A stretch of DNA of 64,000 nt from Mycobacterium avium subsp. avium (GTDB lineage: Bacteria > Actinomycetota > Actinomycetes > Mycobacteriales > Mycobacteriaceae), in NCBI RefSeq assembly GCF_009741445.1, contig NZ_CP046507.1:930001-994000 (forward strand), in the 5' to 3' direction. Under the pieces are notes generated by a model. The model was not told the DNA's origin and ran no database searches. It saw only the letters and a program-made list of their open reading frames with translations. A program made the position numbers and the translations under genes. Positions 35,459 to 44,629 of the stretch are shown piece by piece (the stretch's first letter is position 1; every line of letters begins with the position of its first letter).

Positions 35459-35474
35459 TCGAACAGCTGTTCTA
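35459..35474 (+). promoter_or_regulatory. LexA (SOS) box upstream of ruvC
   Basis: TCGAAC-AGCT-GTTCTA matches the mycobacterial/Bacillus SOS box TCGAAC-N4-GTTCGA at 11 of 12 conserved positions. It ends 17 bp before the ruvC ATG, the usual place for LexA repression of the ruvCAB operon. Damage induction through RecA and LexA is expected. Confidence 0.85.
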
Positions 35475-35491
35475 CTAGGTGGGAGCGGGTA

Positions 35492-36058
35492 ATGCGGGTG
35501 ATGGGCGTCGACCCCGGCCTGACCCGGTGCGGGCTGTCGGTGGTGGAAAGCGGGCGCGGTCGCACCGTCGTCGCGCTGGACGTCGACGTGGTGCGCACCC
35601 CGTCGGAAGCGCCGCTGGCCGAGCGGCTGCTGAGCATCAGCGACGCGGTCGAGCATTGGCTGGCCACCCATCAGCCGGACGTGGTGGCCATCGAGCGGGT
35701 GTTCTCCCAGCTGAATGTGACGACCGTGATGGGCACCGCCCAGGCCGGCGGCGTGGTGGCGCTGGCGGCGGCCAAACGCGGCATCGGCGTGCACTTCCAC
35801 ACCCCCAGCGAGGTCAAGGCCGCGGTGACCGGCAACGGCGCCGCCAACAAGGCCCAAGTCACCGCGATGGTCACCAGAATCCTTGCGCTGCAAGCCAAAC
35901 CGACACCCGCAGACGCCGCCGACGCGCTGGCGCTGGCCATCTGCCACTGCTGGCGGGCGCCGATGATCGCCCGGATGGCGCGGGCCGAGGCGCTGGCGGC
36001 CCAGCAGCGGCAGAAATACAAGGACAAGGTGGACGCCACGCTGAGGGCCGCGCGATGA
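35492..36058 (+). CDS. ruvC: Holliday junction resolvase RuvC
   Basis: This 188-residue RNase H-fold nuclease has the acidic catalytic set: Asp7 in [11 protein letters not shown], Glu in [10 protein letters not shown], and the C-terminal Asp pair in [16 protein letters not shown]. It cuts Holliday junctions with RuvAB. The ATG at 35492 is set by the N-terminal VDPG motif. It overlaps ruvA by 4 bp. An SOS box lies just upstream. Confidence 0.95.
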   Translation: MRVMGVDPGLTRCGLSVVESGRGRTVVALDVDVVRTPSEAPLAERLLSISDAVEHWLATHQPDVVAIERVFSQLNVTTVMGTAQAGGVVALAAAKRGIGVHFHTPSEVKAAVTGNGAANKAQVTAMVTRILALQAKPTPADAADALALAICHCWRAPMIARMARAEALAAQQRQKYKDKVDATLRAAR

Positions 36059-36654
36059 TCGCCTCGGTGCGCGGCGAGGTGCTCGAGGTGGCGCTCGACC
36101 ATGCGGTGATCGAGGCCGCCGGGGTCGGCTACCGGGTCAACGCGACGCCCTCGACGCTGTCCACGCTGCGCACCGGGACGCAGGCCCGGCTGATCACCGC
36201 GATGATCGTCCGCGAGGATTCGATGACGTTGTACGGCTTCACCGACGCCGAGACCCGCGACCTGTTCCTGACCCTGCTGTCGGTGTCGGGCGTCGGCCCG
36301 CGGCTGGCGATGGCGACGCTGGCCGTGCACGACGCCGGCGCGCTGCGCCAGGCCCTGCACGACGGCGACGTCGCCGCGCTGACCCGGGTGCCCGGGATCG
36401 GCAAGCGCGGCGCCGAGCGGATGGTGCTGGAGCTGCGCGACAAGATCGGCGCGGCCGGGGCCGCGGGCGCGCCGGCGGGCGCGGCCCGCAACGGCCACGC
36501 GGTGCGCGGCCCGGTGGTCGAGGCGCTGGTCGGCCTCGGCTTCGCCGCCAAGCAGGCCGAGGAGGCCACCGACAAGGTGCTGGCCGCCGAGCCCGAAGCC
36601 GGCACCTCAGGCGCGCTGCGCGCCGCCCTGTCGCTGCTCGGGAAGTCCAGATGA
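36055..36654 (+). CDS. ruvA: Holliday junction branch migration protein RuvA
   Basis: This 199-residue protein has the OB-fold N-terminal domain ([28 protein letters not shown]), helix-hairpin-helix motifs ([31 protein letters not shown]) and a C-terminal domain III that contacts RuvB ([18 protein letters not shown]). RuvA tetramers bind the four-way junction and load RuvB. It overlaps ruvC by 4 bp. In the original arrangement its stop overlapped ruvB, but a 53-bp MIRU-like repeat now separates them. Confidence 0.95.
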   Translation: MIASVRGEVLEVALDHAVIEAAGVGYRVNATPSTLSTLRTGTQARLITAMIVREDSMTLYGFTDAETRDLFLTLLSVSGVGPRLAMATLAVHDAGALRQALHDGDVAALTRVPGIGKRGAERMVLELRDKIGAAGAAGAPAGAARNGHAVRGPVVEALVGLGFAAKQAEEATDKVLAAEPEAGTSGALRAALSLLGKSR

Positions 36655-36703
36655 CCGCCGCCGACGACGATGCAGAGCGAAGCGATGAGGAGGAGCGGCG
36701 CAG
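36651..36703 (+). repeat. MIRU-like 53-bp unit between ruvA and ruvB
   Basis: The sequence from the ATGA at the ruvA stop to the ATGA at the ruvB start has a 53-bp period. It is bounded by a 12-bp direct repeat, CAGATGACCGCC, at 36648 and 36701. The interior has the GCAGAGCGAAGCGATGAGG core of mycobacterial interspersed repetitive units. Such units insert into overlapping stop/start codons and keep translation coupled. The GGAGGAG inside serves as the ruvB ribosome site. Confidence 0.85.
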
Positions 36704-36707
36704 ATGA
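36651..36707 (+). CDS. 18-codon MIRU mini-ORF coupling ruvA to ruvB
   Basis: The MIRU-like unit itself contains an open frame of 18 codons: it starts with an ATG overlapping the ruvA stop and ends with a TGA overlapping the ruvB ATG. The peptide is highly charged ([18 protein letters not shown]). It is probably a coupling device that keeps ribosomes moving through the operon rather than a functional peptide. It is too short for most gene finders. Confidence 0.5.
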   Translation: MTAADDDAERSDEEERRR

Positions 36708-37759
36708 CCGCCCATGACGCCGACTGGTCGGACCGCGACGTCTCGGGCGCCCTGGTTCCCGGTGAAGGCGACATCGACGTCAGCCTGCGGCCCCGCTCGC
36801 TGCGGGAATTCATCGGCCAGCCGCGGGTGCGCGAACAGCTGCAGCTGGTCATCGAGGGCGCCAAGAACCGCGGCGGCACCCCCGATCACATCCTTCTGTC
36901 GGGCCCGCCGGGGCTGGGCAAGACGTCGCTGGCCATGATCATCGCCGCCGAGCTGGGCTCGTCGCTGCGGGTGACGTCCGGCCCGGCGCTGGAACGCGCG
37001 GGCGACCTGGCGGCCATGCTGTCCAACCTGGTCGAGCACGACGTGCTGTTCATCGACGAGATCCACCGCATCGCCCGGCCGGCCGAGGAGATGCTCTACC
37101 TGGCGATGGAGGACTTCCGGGTCGACGTGGTGGTCGGCAAGGGCCCGGGGGCGACGTCGATCCCGCTGGAGGTGGCGCCGTTCACCCTGGTCGGCGCCAC
37201 CACCCGGTCCGGCGCGCTGACCGGCCCGCTGCGGGACCGGTTCGGCTTCACCGCGCACATGGACTTCTACGAGCCGGCCGAGCTGCAGCAGGTGCTGGCC
37301 CGCTCGGCCGGCATCCTGGGCATCGAGCTGGGCGCCGAGGCGGCCGAGGAGATCGCCCGGCGCTCGCGCGGCACACCGCGGATCGCCAACCGGCTGCTGC
37401 GCCGGGTCCGCGACTTCGCCGAGGTGCGCGCCGACGGGGTGATCACCCGTGACGTCGCCAAGGCCGCGCTGGCCGTCTACGACGTCGACGAACTCGGCCT
37501 GGACCGGCTGGACCGCGCCGTGCTCACCGCGCTGACCCGCAGCTTCGGCGGCGGCCCGGTCGGGGTGTCGACGCTCGCGGTGGCGGTGGGCGAGGAGGCC
37601 GCCACGGTCGAGGAGGTGTGCGAACCGTTCCTGGTCCGCGCCGGCATGGTGGCCCGCACGCCGCGCGGCCGGGTGGCCACCGCCCAGGCCTGGACACACT
37701 TGGGCATGGTCCCCCCGGCCGGGGCCGCCGGCCTGGGTCAACCCGGTCTGTTCGACTGA
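36704..37759 (+). CDS. ruvB: Holliday junction branch migration ATPase RuvB
   Basis: This 351-residue AAA+ ATPase has Walker A GPPGLGKT (67-74), Walker B LFIDEIH (Asp118-Glu119), sensor [10 protein letters not shown] and the arginine finger region GPLRDRFGF, then a winged-helix C-terminus. Hexamers drive branch migration with RuvA. The ribosome site GGAGGAG lies inside the MIRU-like unit. The C-terminal tail [13 protein letters not shown] is slightly longer than in E. coli. Confidence 0.95.
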   Translation: MTAHDADWSDRDVSGALVPGEGDIDVSLRPRSLREFIGQPRVREQLQLVIEGAKNRGGTPDHILLSGPPGLGKTSLAMIIAAELGSSLRVTSGPALERAGDLAAMLSNLVEHDVLFIDEIHRIARPAEEMLYLAMEDFRVDVVVGKGPGATSIPLEVAPFTLVGATTRSGALTGPLRDRFGFTAHMDFYEPAELQQVLARSAGILGIELGAEAAEEIARRSRGTPRIANRLLRRVRDFAEVRADGVITRDVAKAALAVYDVDELGLDRLDRAVLTALTRSFGGGPVGVSTLAVAVGEEAATVEEVCEPFLVRAGMVARTPRGRVATAQAWTHLGMVPPAGAAGLGQPGLFD

Positions 37760-38239
37760 CCGGCTCGACCACCCGGCGGTGTTACTGCCCCTCCACATCT
37801 TTGTGATGGAATCGTTGGCCTGGACCTTGCCGCGCGCCCGGGCTGCCGTCGGCGCCACCGCCGGCGGGGACCGAGACCACCGCGGCGCCCGGCTTCCACC
37901 AACCCGTTCCCCGGCCGCCGTCGGCGCCTCGGGAACCGCCGCAATCCTCTTGGGGCACAAGGCCATTGGTGTGTGCGCCGGTGTCGGGTCGAGGGCCGCG
38001 GCGGCGGTGCCGCCGGTGGGTCTGCGCGGAGCGGGGCGCGGGCCGTACCGTCCCCGGGCGGCTGCGCGGCGGCCCCGACGAGGGCCGCGGGTCGCCGGGC
38101 TTCACCAGTAACAGCAGCCTCACCAGCCTCAATGGCCACCGGGGGCGGTGGCTTTGACCCCGCCGCGTGGGTTACTAGTGGAAACCGCCGGGTACCCATG
38201 TCCAGCCGGAAATACGCCGGTATTCAACGAGGGGATGTC
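37760..38239. other. 480-bp region without a supported gene
   Basis: Several long open frames on both strands here (for example 37779-38111 plus and 37782-38132 minus) are Arg- and Gly-rich with no recognisable family and no convincing ribosome sites. In M. tuberculosis this interval, between ruvB and fadD9, contains a PE_PGRS gene; no PE_PGRS coding signature is present here. The GC-rich sequence could be its decayed remnant, but I cannot show that. Confidence 0.5.
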
Positions 38240-38917
38240 ATGAAATACGCAGAGGACGGCGACACCCGCGGGCTGAGCATGCCCCGCTCGCGCGGCGCGG
38301 TCAGCGGACTGCTCCTGGTGATCCTGGGAGCTTGGGGGGCGTTAATACCGTTTGTGGGTCCACACTTCAATTTCGCCTACACGCCGGACAGAGACTGGGC
38401 CTGGAGCTCGGCCCGCGGCTGGCTGGAGGTGGCGCCGGGCGCGGCCACCGCGCTGGGTGGGCTGTTGCTGATCGTCGCCGGCAACCGGGTCGCGGCGATG
38501 CTGGGCGGCTGGCTGGCCGTGCTGGCCGGCGCCTGGTTCGTGGTGGGCGGCCAGCTCGCCCCGCTGCTGGGCATCGGCTCGGCCGGTGACCCGATCGCCG
38601 CGACCGAGCGCAAGCGCGCGCTGCTCGAGGTCACCTATTTCTCGGGCCTGGGCGCGCTGATCATCTTCGTGGGCGGCGTCGTGCTGGCCCGCACCAGCGC
38701 GCGCCTGGCCCGTGACGTGCAGCCACTGGCGTCCGACGCCCCGGCGGCGCCGGCAGTTGAGCCGTACCGGGATCCGGCCTACGACCCGGCCGACGTCTCC
38801 TCGGGGGCGCTGACCAAACCGCGGACCTCGGCCGACCCCGAGCCGAAGCGGGGATGGCGCAAGAACCGCGCCGGCGGCAACGCCGCGTACCTGCGCTGGC
38901 CGCACCCGCAGCAGTAG
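38240..38917 (+). CDS. membrane protein of unknown function
   Basis: This 225-residue protein has four hydrophobic segments between residues 15 and 150 (starting GAVSGLLLVILGAWGALIPF), with loops containing FAYTPDRDWAWSSARGWLEVAPG. A soluble C-terminal tail follows, proline- and acid-rich and then basic (KPRTSADPEPKRGWRKNRAGG). The ATG at 38240 has a GAGGGG site. Upstream in-frame ATG at 38198 is also possible. It ends at a strong terminator shared with the converging car gene. Function unknown. Confidence 0.72.
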   Translation: MKYAEDGDTRGLSMPRSRGAVSGLLLVILGAWGALIPFVGPHFNFAYTPDRDWAWSSARGWLEVAPGAATALGGLLLIVAGNRVAAMLGGWLAVLAGAWFVVGGQLAPLLGIGSAGDPIAATERKRALLEVTYFSGLGALIIFVGGVVLARTSARLARDVQPLASDAPAAPAVEPYRDPAYDPADVSSGALTKPRTSADPEPKRGWRKNRAGGNAAYLRWPHPQQ

Positions 38918-38935
38918 TTATCCGTCGATCAACGC

Positions 38936-38970
38936 CAATCGCCCAGTCCCGCAACGGGACTGGGCGATTG
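38936..38970. terminator. bidirectional stem-loop terminator
   Basis: A perfect 16-bp inverted repeat, CAATCGCCCAGTCCCG with a 3-nt CAA loop (38952-38954), lies between the converging ends of the membrane protein gene and car. There is a short T-containing tail (GCGTTCTTGAC) on the plus strand. A stem this strong in a convergent gap fits an intrinsic-type terminator for both directions. Confidence 0.88.
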
Positions 38971-38982
38971 CGTTCTTGACCG

Positions 38983-41900
38983 TCAGAGCAGCCCGAGCAG
39001 CTGCAGGTCGGTGATGTACTTGACGATGACCGGCGGCGACACGTGCGGAATGTCTTTGTCGGGGCCGATTTTCGCCTCCTGCACCGCTGCCCGGAACACG
39101 TCGGTGGGAGCTATCGACCCGTTGATCGGCTTCTCCGGCGTGCGGTAGTTGTGCAGCAGCGGCAGCAGCGAGTACTGGCGCTGCCGGTCCGGCAGGGCCC
39201 GCAGCGAGGTCTCGAACCGCCGCAGCCATTCGGAGTAGTCGGCAATCCGCTCGATCGAATAGCCGGCGTCCACCAGCCAATCGACGTACTCGTCCAGACC
39301 GATGCCGTCATCGTAGGGGTTCATCACGTGGTAGGTCTGGAAGCCGGTGTCGCTGTCGGTGATCTGCGAACCCAGCGTCGAGATCGCCGCGGCGATGAAC
39401 TCGACCGGCAGGCCGTCGTAGTGCGCCCGCTGCCGGTTGCCGTCGGCGTCGAGCTCGTAGAACGAGCCGGGCGCGATCCCGGTGGCCACCAGGCTCAGCA
39501 TCAGCCGGGTGAACATGTCCGGCAGGTTGAGCTGCCCGGCATACGTGGTGTCGGCCAGGATCATGTCGCAGCGGAACACCGCGACGGGCAGCCCGCACAG
39601 GTCGTGCGCCTCGCGCAGCAGCACCTCGCCGGCCCACTTGCTGTTGCCGTAGCCGTTGGCGTAGCTGTCGTTGATCGCCCGGGTGGCGCTCATCTGCCGG
39701 ATGTCGGCGTTCTCGACGAACTTGCCCGGCTCGATCTGGTCGCCCACGCCGATGGTGGACACGTAGGTGTACGGCTTCTGCTTGGACGTCAGCGCCAGCC
39801 GGATCAGCTCCGCGGTGCCCAGGGCGTTGGGCCCGAACAGCTCGCTGTACGGCAACACGTGGTTGACCAGCGCGGCGGGGTCGACGATCACGTCGACCGT
39901 GTCGGCCAGTCGTTGCCAAACGTCTTGGCCCAGGCCCAGATTGGCCTCGCCCTTGTCGCCGGCGATGACCTCCAGGTGATCGGCGGCCAGCTGCTGGTAG
40001 TGCGCGAGCAGCTTCGGGTCGCCGCTGTCGAAGGTCTTGTCCAGCCGGGCGCGTGCCTCCTCGTCGGAGCGGGCCCGGACCAGGGCGATGACCTTGCCGT
40101 CCACCATGTCCATCCGCTCCAGCCATTCCAGGGCCAGGTAGCGGCCCAGGAAGCCGGTGGCGCCGGTCAGCAGCACGGTGCGCACCTCGGTGGCCGGCTT
40201 GGGCAGGTTCGGCGCGGCGGCCAGCGTCTCGGCGTCGAGGAACTTGTCCAGCGTCAGGTCGGCGGCGCGCACCACGGTCGCGTCCCGGCCGTGCACCGAG
40301 GCGAACGTCGGGCGCTTGCTGCCCTGCCGCTCGGCCTCGATGTAGCTCGCGATGGCCGCCAGGTCGTTGGCCGGGCTGACGATGACGCCCACCGGCACGT
40401 CGACGTCGAAGATCTCGCGCAGCAGGTTGCCGAATGTCAACGCCGACAACGAGTCTCCGCCCAGATCGGTGAAGTGGGCGTCGGGGGACAGGTCGGAGGC
40501 GGCCGAACCCAGCATGGCGCCCGCGGCGCGGCTCACGGTCTGCAGCACCGGCGCCTGGGCACCGTTGCGGCGCAGCTCGGCCAGCTCGTTGGCCTGTCCG
40601 GCGGCCAGGTCGGCGTACATCTGCTCCAGCCGTTCCCCGTAGTGCTGCTTCAGTTTCGGCCACGCCAGCTTCCGGATCCCGGTCAGCAGACCGTTTTCCA
40701 GGCTGAACGGGGTGGTCTCGATGATGAAGTCGCGCGGCACCTCGTAGGACTGCAGGCCGGCCTCCTTGGCGACCTGCTGCAGCGAGTCGGCGATCTTGGG
40801 CTTGAGCGTCTCGGGGTCACCCGAGGCCAGCGCCTCCTCGGTGGGCACCACGACCGCCAGCAGGTAGGGCTGGGCGCTGTTGCCGTAGACGTAGATCTGG
40901 CGGATCAGCGGGCTGTTGCCGAACACCGCCTCCAGCTTGGCCAGCGTGACGAATTCGCCCTGCGCCAGCTTGAGCACGTTGTTGCGGCGGTCGACGTAGA
41001 CCAGCCGGTCCGGGGCGATCTCGGCGAACACGTCGCCGGTGCGGTAGTAGCCGTCCTCGTCGAAGACGCCCGCGGTGGTTTCGGCCCGCTTGTAGTAGCC
41101 CGGGAACATGTTCTCGGTGCGCAGCAGCAGCTCGCCGCGCGGATGCGGCCGGTCGGTGCTGAAGTAGCCCAGGTCCGGCACGTCGACCAGCTTGTAGTCG
41201 ATCACCGGCGGGCGCTGAATCTCCCCGTCGAACAACACCATTCCGGCCTCGGTGGAGCCGTAGCCGTCCATCAGGTGCATTTCGAGCAGCGACTCGACCC
41301 AGTTGCGCAGCTCCGGCGAGATGGGCGCCGAGCCCGTCATCGCGAAGGTGAACCGCCCGCCCAGCAGGTACTGGCGCTGCTCGGCCAGCACCTCGGCCTC
41401 GACGGCGCGACGTTCGCCGGCGTCCCCGGACTCGGAGAGCCGCCGCTCGACCTGACGCTGGAATTCGCCGTACAGCGTCTCCCAGATCCGCGGGACGAAG
41501 TTGAGCTCGGTGGGCCGCACCAGCTCGAGGTCCTCGAGCAGGGTGGACAGGTCGCTGCGGGCGGCGAAGTAGGCGGTGCCGCCGTTGCCCAGCGTGCCGT
41601 AGAGGATGCTTCGGCCCATCACGTGGCTCATCGGCATGAAGTTCAGGGTGATCGACGCGGCGCTCTCGCCGAACCAGTTCTTGCTGCCGCGGCGCCACAT
41701 CTTGCCGACGTTGCTCTGCGGGTACATCGCGCCCTTGGGGGCGCCGGTGGACCCGGAGGTGTAGATCAGCAGGGCCAGCGAGTCCTCGTCGGCGGGCGGC
41801 TCCCCGACGGCGGGCAGGTCCTTGCCGCGCTCCAGCAGCTCGGCCAGCGTCTGGACGGCCACGCCGGTGCTGGACAGCCGCGCCGCGGCGTCCTGGACGG

Positions 41901-42504
41901 CCTCGCGCTGGTCGTCGACCTGCGGGTGGTAGTCGAACACCACCAGCCGGGTGGGCGCCTGCTCGGCGCCGGTGATCAGCTGCACCGCGTCGGACAGCTG
42001 GTTCACGCTGGACGCGATCAGGGTGGGCTCGGTCTCGGCCACGATCGGCTGCAGCGAGCTGATTGCCGCGCTGGTCTGCAGCGGCACCGAGACGGCGCCG
42101 ATGGCGCCCAGCGCCATGTCGATGGTGGCGTAGTCGACGCTGTTGAAGCCCAGCACGCACACCCGGTCGCCGGGGTGCACCGCGTCGTCGGACAGGGCGC
42201 GGCCCAGCGCCGAAACACGCTGCGCCACTTCGCCGTACGTGATGGTCTCGAAGCGGGGGAGCAGCTGCGCCGACGTGCGCCCGGTCTTGGCGTCCGTGAC
42301 GAACTCCACCACGCGCTGTCCCAGCGCCGGCCGGTCGGCGTAGCCGTCGAGCACGGTGCGGATGATCTGCGGCAGCCGCAGCCCGGGCTGTTCGAGGGCG
42401 GCGGTGATCGCCGGGTCGGGTTGGGCGGCGGCGAATTGCGGGTCGGTGGCGATGAGTTCGTGGACGCGACGGTCGAGTCGTTCGTCATGGGTGGCAGTCG
42501 ACAT
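38983..42504 (-). CDS. car: carboxylic acid reductase (FadD9-like)
   Basis: This 1173-residue three-domain enzyme begins with an acyl-adenylating domain. Its AMP-binding signature [14 protein letters not shown] and GYGSTEAG lie within residues 1-650. A phosphopantetheine carrier domain ([10 protein letters not shown], Ser685) follows, then a thioester reductase of the extended SDR type ([21 protein letters not shown], YxxxK in YGNSKWAGE) from about 750. It converts a carboxylic acid to an aldehyde using ATP and NADPH, and needs a 4'-phosphopantetheine transferase. It is the FadD9 relative Rv2590. A GGGATCTGTT ribosome site precedes ATG at 42504. Natural substrates are fatty or aromatic acids; the true one is unknown. 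Confidence 0.93.
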   Translation of the reverse strand: MSTATHDERLDRRVHELIATDPQFAAAQPDPAITAALEQPGLRLPQIIRTVLDGYADRPALGQRVVEFVTDAKTGRTSAQLLPRFETITYGEVAQRVSALGRALSDDAVHPGDRVCVLGFNSVDYATIDMALGAIGAVSVPLQTSAAISSLQPIVAETEPTLIASSVNQLSDAVQLITGAEQAPTRLVVFDYHPQVDDQREAVQDAAARLSSTGVAVQTLAELLERGKDLPAVGEPPADEDSLALLIYTSGSTGAPKGAMYPQSNVGKMWRRGSKNWFGESAASITLNFMPMSHVMGRSILYGTLGNGGTAYFAARSDLSTLLEDLELVRPTELNFVPRIWETLYGEFQRQVERRLSESGDAGERRAVEAEVLAEQRQYLLGGRFTFAMTGSAPISPELRNWVESLLEMHLMDGYGSTEAGMVLFDGEIQRPPVIDYKLVDVPDLGYFSTDRPHPRGELLLRTENMFPGYYKRAETTAGVFDEDGYYRTGDVFAEIAPDRLVYVDRRNNVLKLAQGEFVTLAKLEAVFGNSPLIRQIYVYGNSAQPYLLAVVVPTEEALASGDPETLKPKIADSLQQVAKEAGLQSYEVPRDFIIETTPFSLENGLLTGIRKLAWPKLKQHYGERLEQMYADLAAGQANELAELRRNGAQAPVLQTVSRAAGAMLGSAASDLSPDAHFTDLGGDSLSALTFGNLLREIFDVDVPVGVIVSPANDLAAIASYIEAERQGSKRPTFASVHGRDATVVRAADLTLDKFLDAETLAAAPNLPKPATEVRTVLLTGATGFLGRYLALEWLERMDMVDGKVIALVRARSDEEARARLDKTFDSGDPKLLAHYQQLAADHLEVIAGDKGEANLGLGQDVWQRLADTVDVIVDPAALVNHVLPYSELFGPNALGTAELIRLALTSKQKPYTYVSTIGVGDQIEPGKFVENADIRQMSATRAINDSYANGYGNSKWAGEVLLREAHDLCGLPVAVFRCDMILADTTYAGQLNLPDMFTRLMLSLVATGIAPGSFYELDADGNRQRAHYDGLPVEFIAAAISTLGSQITDSDTGFQTYHVMNPYDDGIGLDEYVDWLVDAGYSIERIADYSEWLRRFETSLRALPDRQRQYSLLPLLHNYRTPEKPINGSIAPTDVFRAAVQEAKIGPDKDIPHVSPPVIVKYITDLQLLGLL

Positions 42505-42666
42505 AACAGATCCCTTGCGAATGAAAAATAACGAGTCAAATGAGCGCTGTCGGCATTGACATGGCGCTGATGTATAGAACGTTAGCTAAAGTAACGGTAT
42601 TCCACCATGACCCGGCCGCCGTGGTGTCTGTGAGATTGCGCACCCGAGCCGGAGACCCGACGGGGT

Positions 42667-44016
42667 TCACAGGTCGGCCAACAACCCGCCGAGAATGTCG
42701 ATGCCCTCGGCGAGCAGCTCGTCGCTGATGGTCAGCGGCGGCAGCAGCCGGATGATGTTGCCGAACATGCCGCAGGTGAGCACGATGACGCCGGCCGCGT
42801 GCGCGGCGACGGACAGCCGCTGGGTCAGGTCCTTGTCCGGCTCGGCGGTGCCGGACTTCACCAGTTCGATGGCGATCATGGCGCCCCGGCCGCGGACGTC
42901 GCCGATCCGGTCGTCGCGGGCCTGCAGGCGCAGCAGCGGTTCGGTGATCAGGCGTTCCAGCTGCCGGGCCCGTTCGATCAGGCCGTCGCTCTCGATCGTC
43001 TCGATGGTGGCCAGCGCCGCCGCGCACGCCAGCGGGTTGCCGCCGAAGGTGCCGCCCAGGCCCCCGACGTGCGGGGCGTCCATGATCTGGGCGCGGCCGG
43101 TGACCGCCGACAGCGGCAGCCCGTCGGCGATGGCCTTGGCGGTGCAGATCAGGTCCGGCTCTAAACCATTCGGGCCCTCGTGCTCGCAGGCGAACATGGC
43201 GCCGGACCGCGCGAACCCGGTCTGCACCTCGTCGGCGATGAACAGCACGTCGTTGCGGCGGCACCAGTCCAGCAGGGTGGGCAGGAATCCCTCGGCGGGA
43301 ACGATGAACCCGCCCTCGCCCTGGATCGGTTCGATGATCACCGCGGCCAGGCTGTCGGCGCCGATCTGGCCGTCGATGATGTTGATGGCCCGCGCGGCGG
43401 CCTTCTCCCCGTCGGTGGCCAGTTCCTTGTCGAGCAGCCCGTCCCGGTAGGGGTAGGACAGCGGCGCCCGGTAGATCTCCGGCGCGAACGGGCCGAAGCC
43501 GCCCTTGTAGGGCATCGACTTCGCGGTCAGCGCCATCGCCAGGTTGGTGCGGCCGTGGTAGGCGTGGTCGAAGGCCACCACGGCCGGCTTACGGGTGTAG
43601 GCGCGGGCGACCTTGACGGCGTTCTCGACGGCCTCGGCGCCGGAGTTGAACAGCACCGAGCGCTTTTCACCGGCCCCGGGGGTGATCCGGTTGAGCGTTT
43701 CGGCGACGGCGACGTAGGACTCGTACGGCGTCACCATGAAGCAGGTGTGGGTGAACTCGGCCACCTGGGCGCGCACCGCGTCGACCACCCGGGGCGCCGA
43801 ATTGCCGATGGTGGTCACCGCGATGCCGGAGCCGAGGTCGATGAGCCGGTTGCCGTCGACGTCCTCGACGATGCCGCCGCCGGCGCGGGCGACGAACACC
43901 GGCACCGAGACGTTCACCGCGTGCGACACCGCGGCCGCGCGGCGTTTGCTCAGTTCCAGCGACGCCGGGCCGGGGATCTCGGTGACCAGTCGGCGAGTCT
44001 GCTCGAGCCTGGCCAC
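42667..44016 (-). CDS. gabT: 4-aminobutyrate aminotransferase
   Basis: This 449-residue class III PLP aminotransferase has GSGIAVTTIGNSAPRVV, the glycine- and Ser-rich SGAEAVENAVKVAR, FDHAYHGRTNLAMALT, the PLP motif ADEVQTGFARSG, and the catalytic Lys in CTAKAIADGLPLSAVTG. It transaminates GABA to succinic semialdehyde with 2-oxoglutarate. It resembles Rv2589. It is on the same strand as car, with 162 bp between, as in M. tuberculosis. Confidence 0.92.
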   Translation of the reverse strand: MARLEQTRRLVTEIPGPASLELSKRRAAAVSHAVNVSVPVFVARAGGGIVEDVDGNRLIDLGSGIAVTTIGNSAPRVVDAVRAQVAEFTHTCFMVTPYESYVAVAETLNRITPGAGEKRSVLFNSGAEAVENAVKVARAYTRKPAVVAFDHAYHGRTNLAMALTAKSMPYKGGFGPFAPEIYRAPLSYPYRDGLLDKELATDGEKAAARAINIIDGQIGADSLAAVIIEPIQGEGGFIVPAEGFLPTLLDWCRRNDVLFIADEVQTGFARSGAMFACEHEGPNGLEPDLICTAKAIADGLPLSAVTGRAQIMDAPHVGGLGGTFGGNPLACAAALATIETIESDGLIERARQLERLITEPLLRLQARDDRIGDVRGRGAMIAIELVKSGTAEPDKDLTQRLSVAAHAAGVIVLTCGMFGNIIRLLPPLTISDELLAEGIDILGGLLADL

Positions 44017-44179
44017 CAGTTGCTCCTCCCCGCGGCGCGCGTGTCACGTCGCGTCCAAAGCCTATCGAGCTTGGCGCCGGCGGGCACCGCGGCCGCGCGC
44101 GACCCGCGGCCTGCCAGACTGAACGGGCACACTGGACCCCCGATTGCCCCGAGAATCCCGACGAAAGACAGGCGTGTCC

Positions 44180-44506
44180 ATGGAGAGTCTGATCCTGTTC
44201 CTGCCGTTCCTGCTCATCATGGGCGGGTTCATGTACTTCGCGTCGCGCCGGCAGCGGCGCGCCATGCAGGCCACCATCGAGCTGCACGAGTCGTTGCGGC
44301 CGGGGGACCGGGTGCACACCACGTCCGGGCTGCAGGCCACCGTCGTCGGGCTGACCGACGACACCGTCGACCTGGAGATCGCGCCGGGTGTGGTGACCAC
44401 CTGGATGAAGCTGGCGATCCGCGACCGGATCGTGCCCGACGACGAGGACGACCTGGTCGACGGCGACGATTCCGCCGGCGAGGGCTCGGTCAGCAAGGAT
44501 TCCTGA
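44180..44506 (+). CDS. yajC: preprotein translocase subunit YajC
   Basis: This 108-residue membrane protein has one N-terminal helix (LILFLPFLLIMGGFMYF) followed by RRQRRAMQATIELHESLRPGDRVHTTSGLQATVV. The end is acidic (DDEDDLVDGDDSAGEG). It is a SecDF accessory subunit. The start may be the ATG at 44180, or the GTG two codons upstream. It lies 123 bp before secD. Confidence 0.88.
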   Translation: MESLILFLPFLLIMGGFMYFASRRQRRAMQATIELHESLRPGDRVHTTSGLQATVVGLTDDTVDLEIAPGVVTTWMKLAIRDRIVPDDEDDLVDGDDSAGEGSVSKDS

Positions 44507-44629
44507 CGGTCATCCCGCGCAGAATGCCGCGCCGGCGGACCGCTCGCGCAACCGTCGGGCCGCGGCCACGTAGTCTTTTCTAGGCTCTGTCCGGGGCAAG
44601 GAACCGATTCTCGAGGAGATTGAAGGAAC

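Noticed and set aside
37779..38132. Overlapping open frames on both strands after ruvB
   Set aside because: Arg/Gly-rich, no ribosome site of note, no similarity that I recognise.
39043..42531. 1162-codon open frame on the plus strand across car
   Set aside because: It is the antisense of a perfectly recognisable 1173-residue carboxylic acid reductase. High GC codon bias leaves the opposite frame open, and the translation has no domain or membrane pattern.
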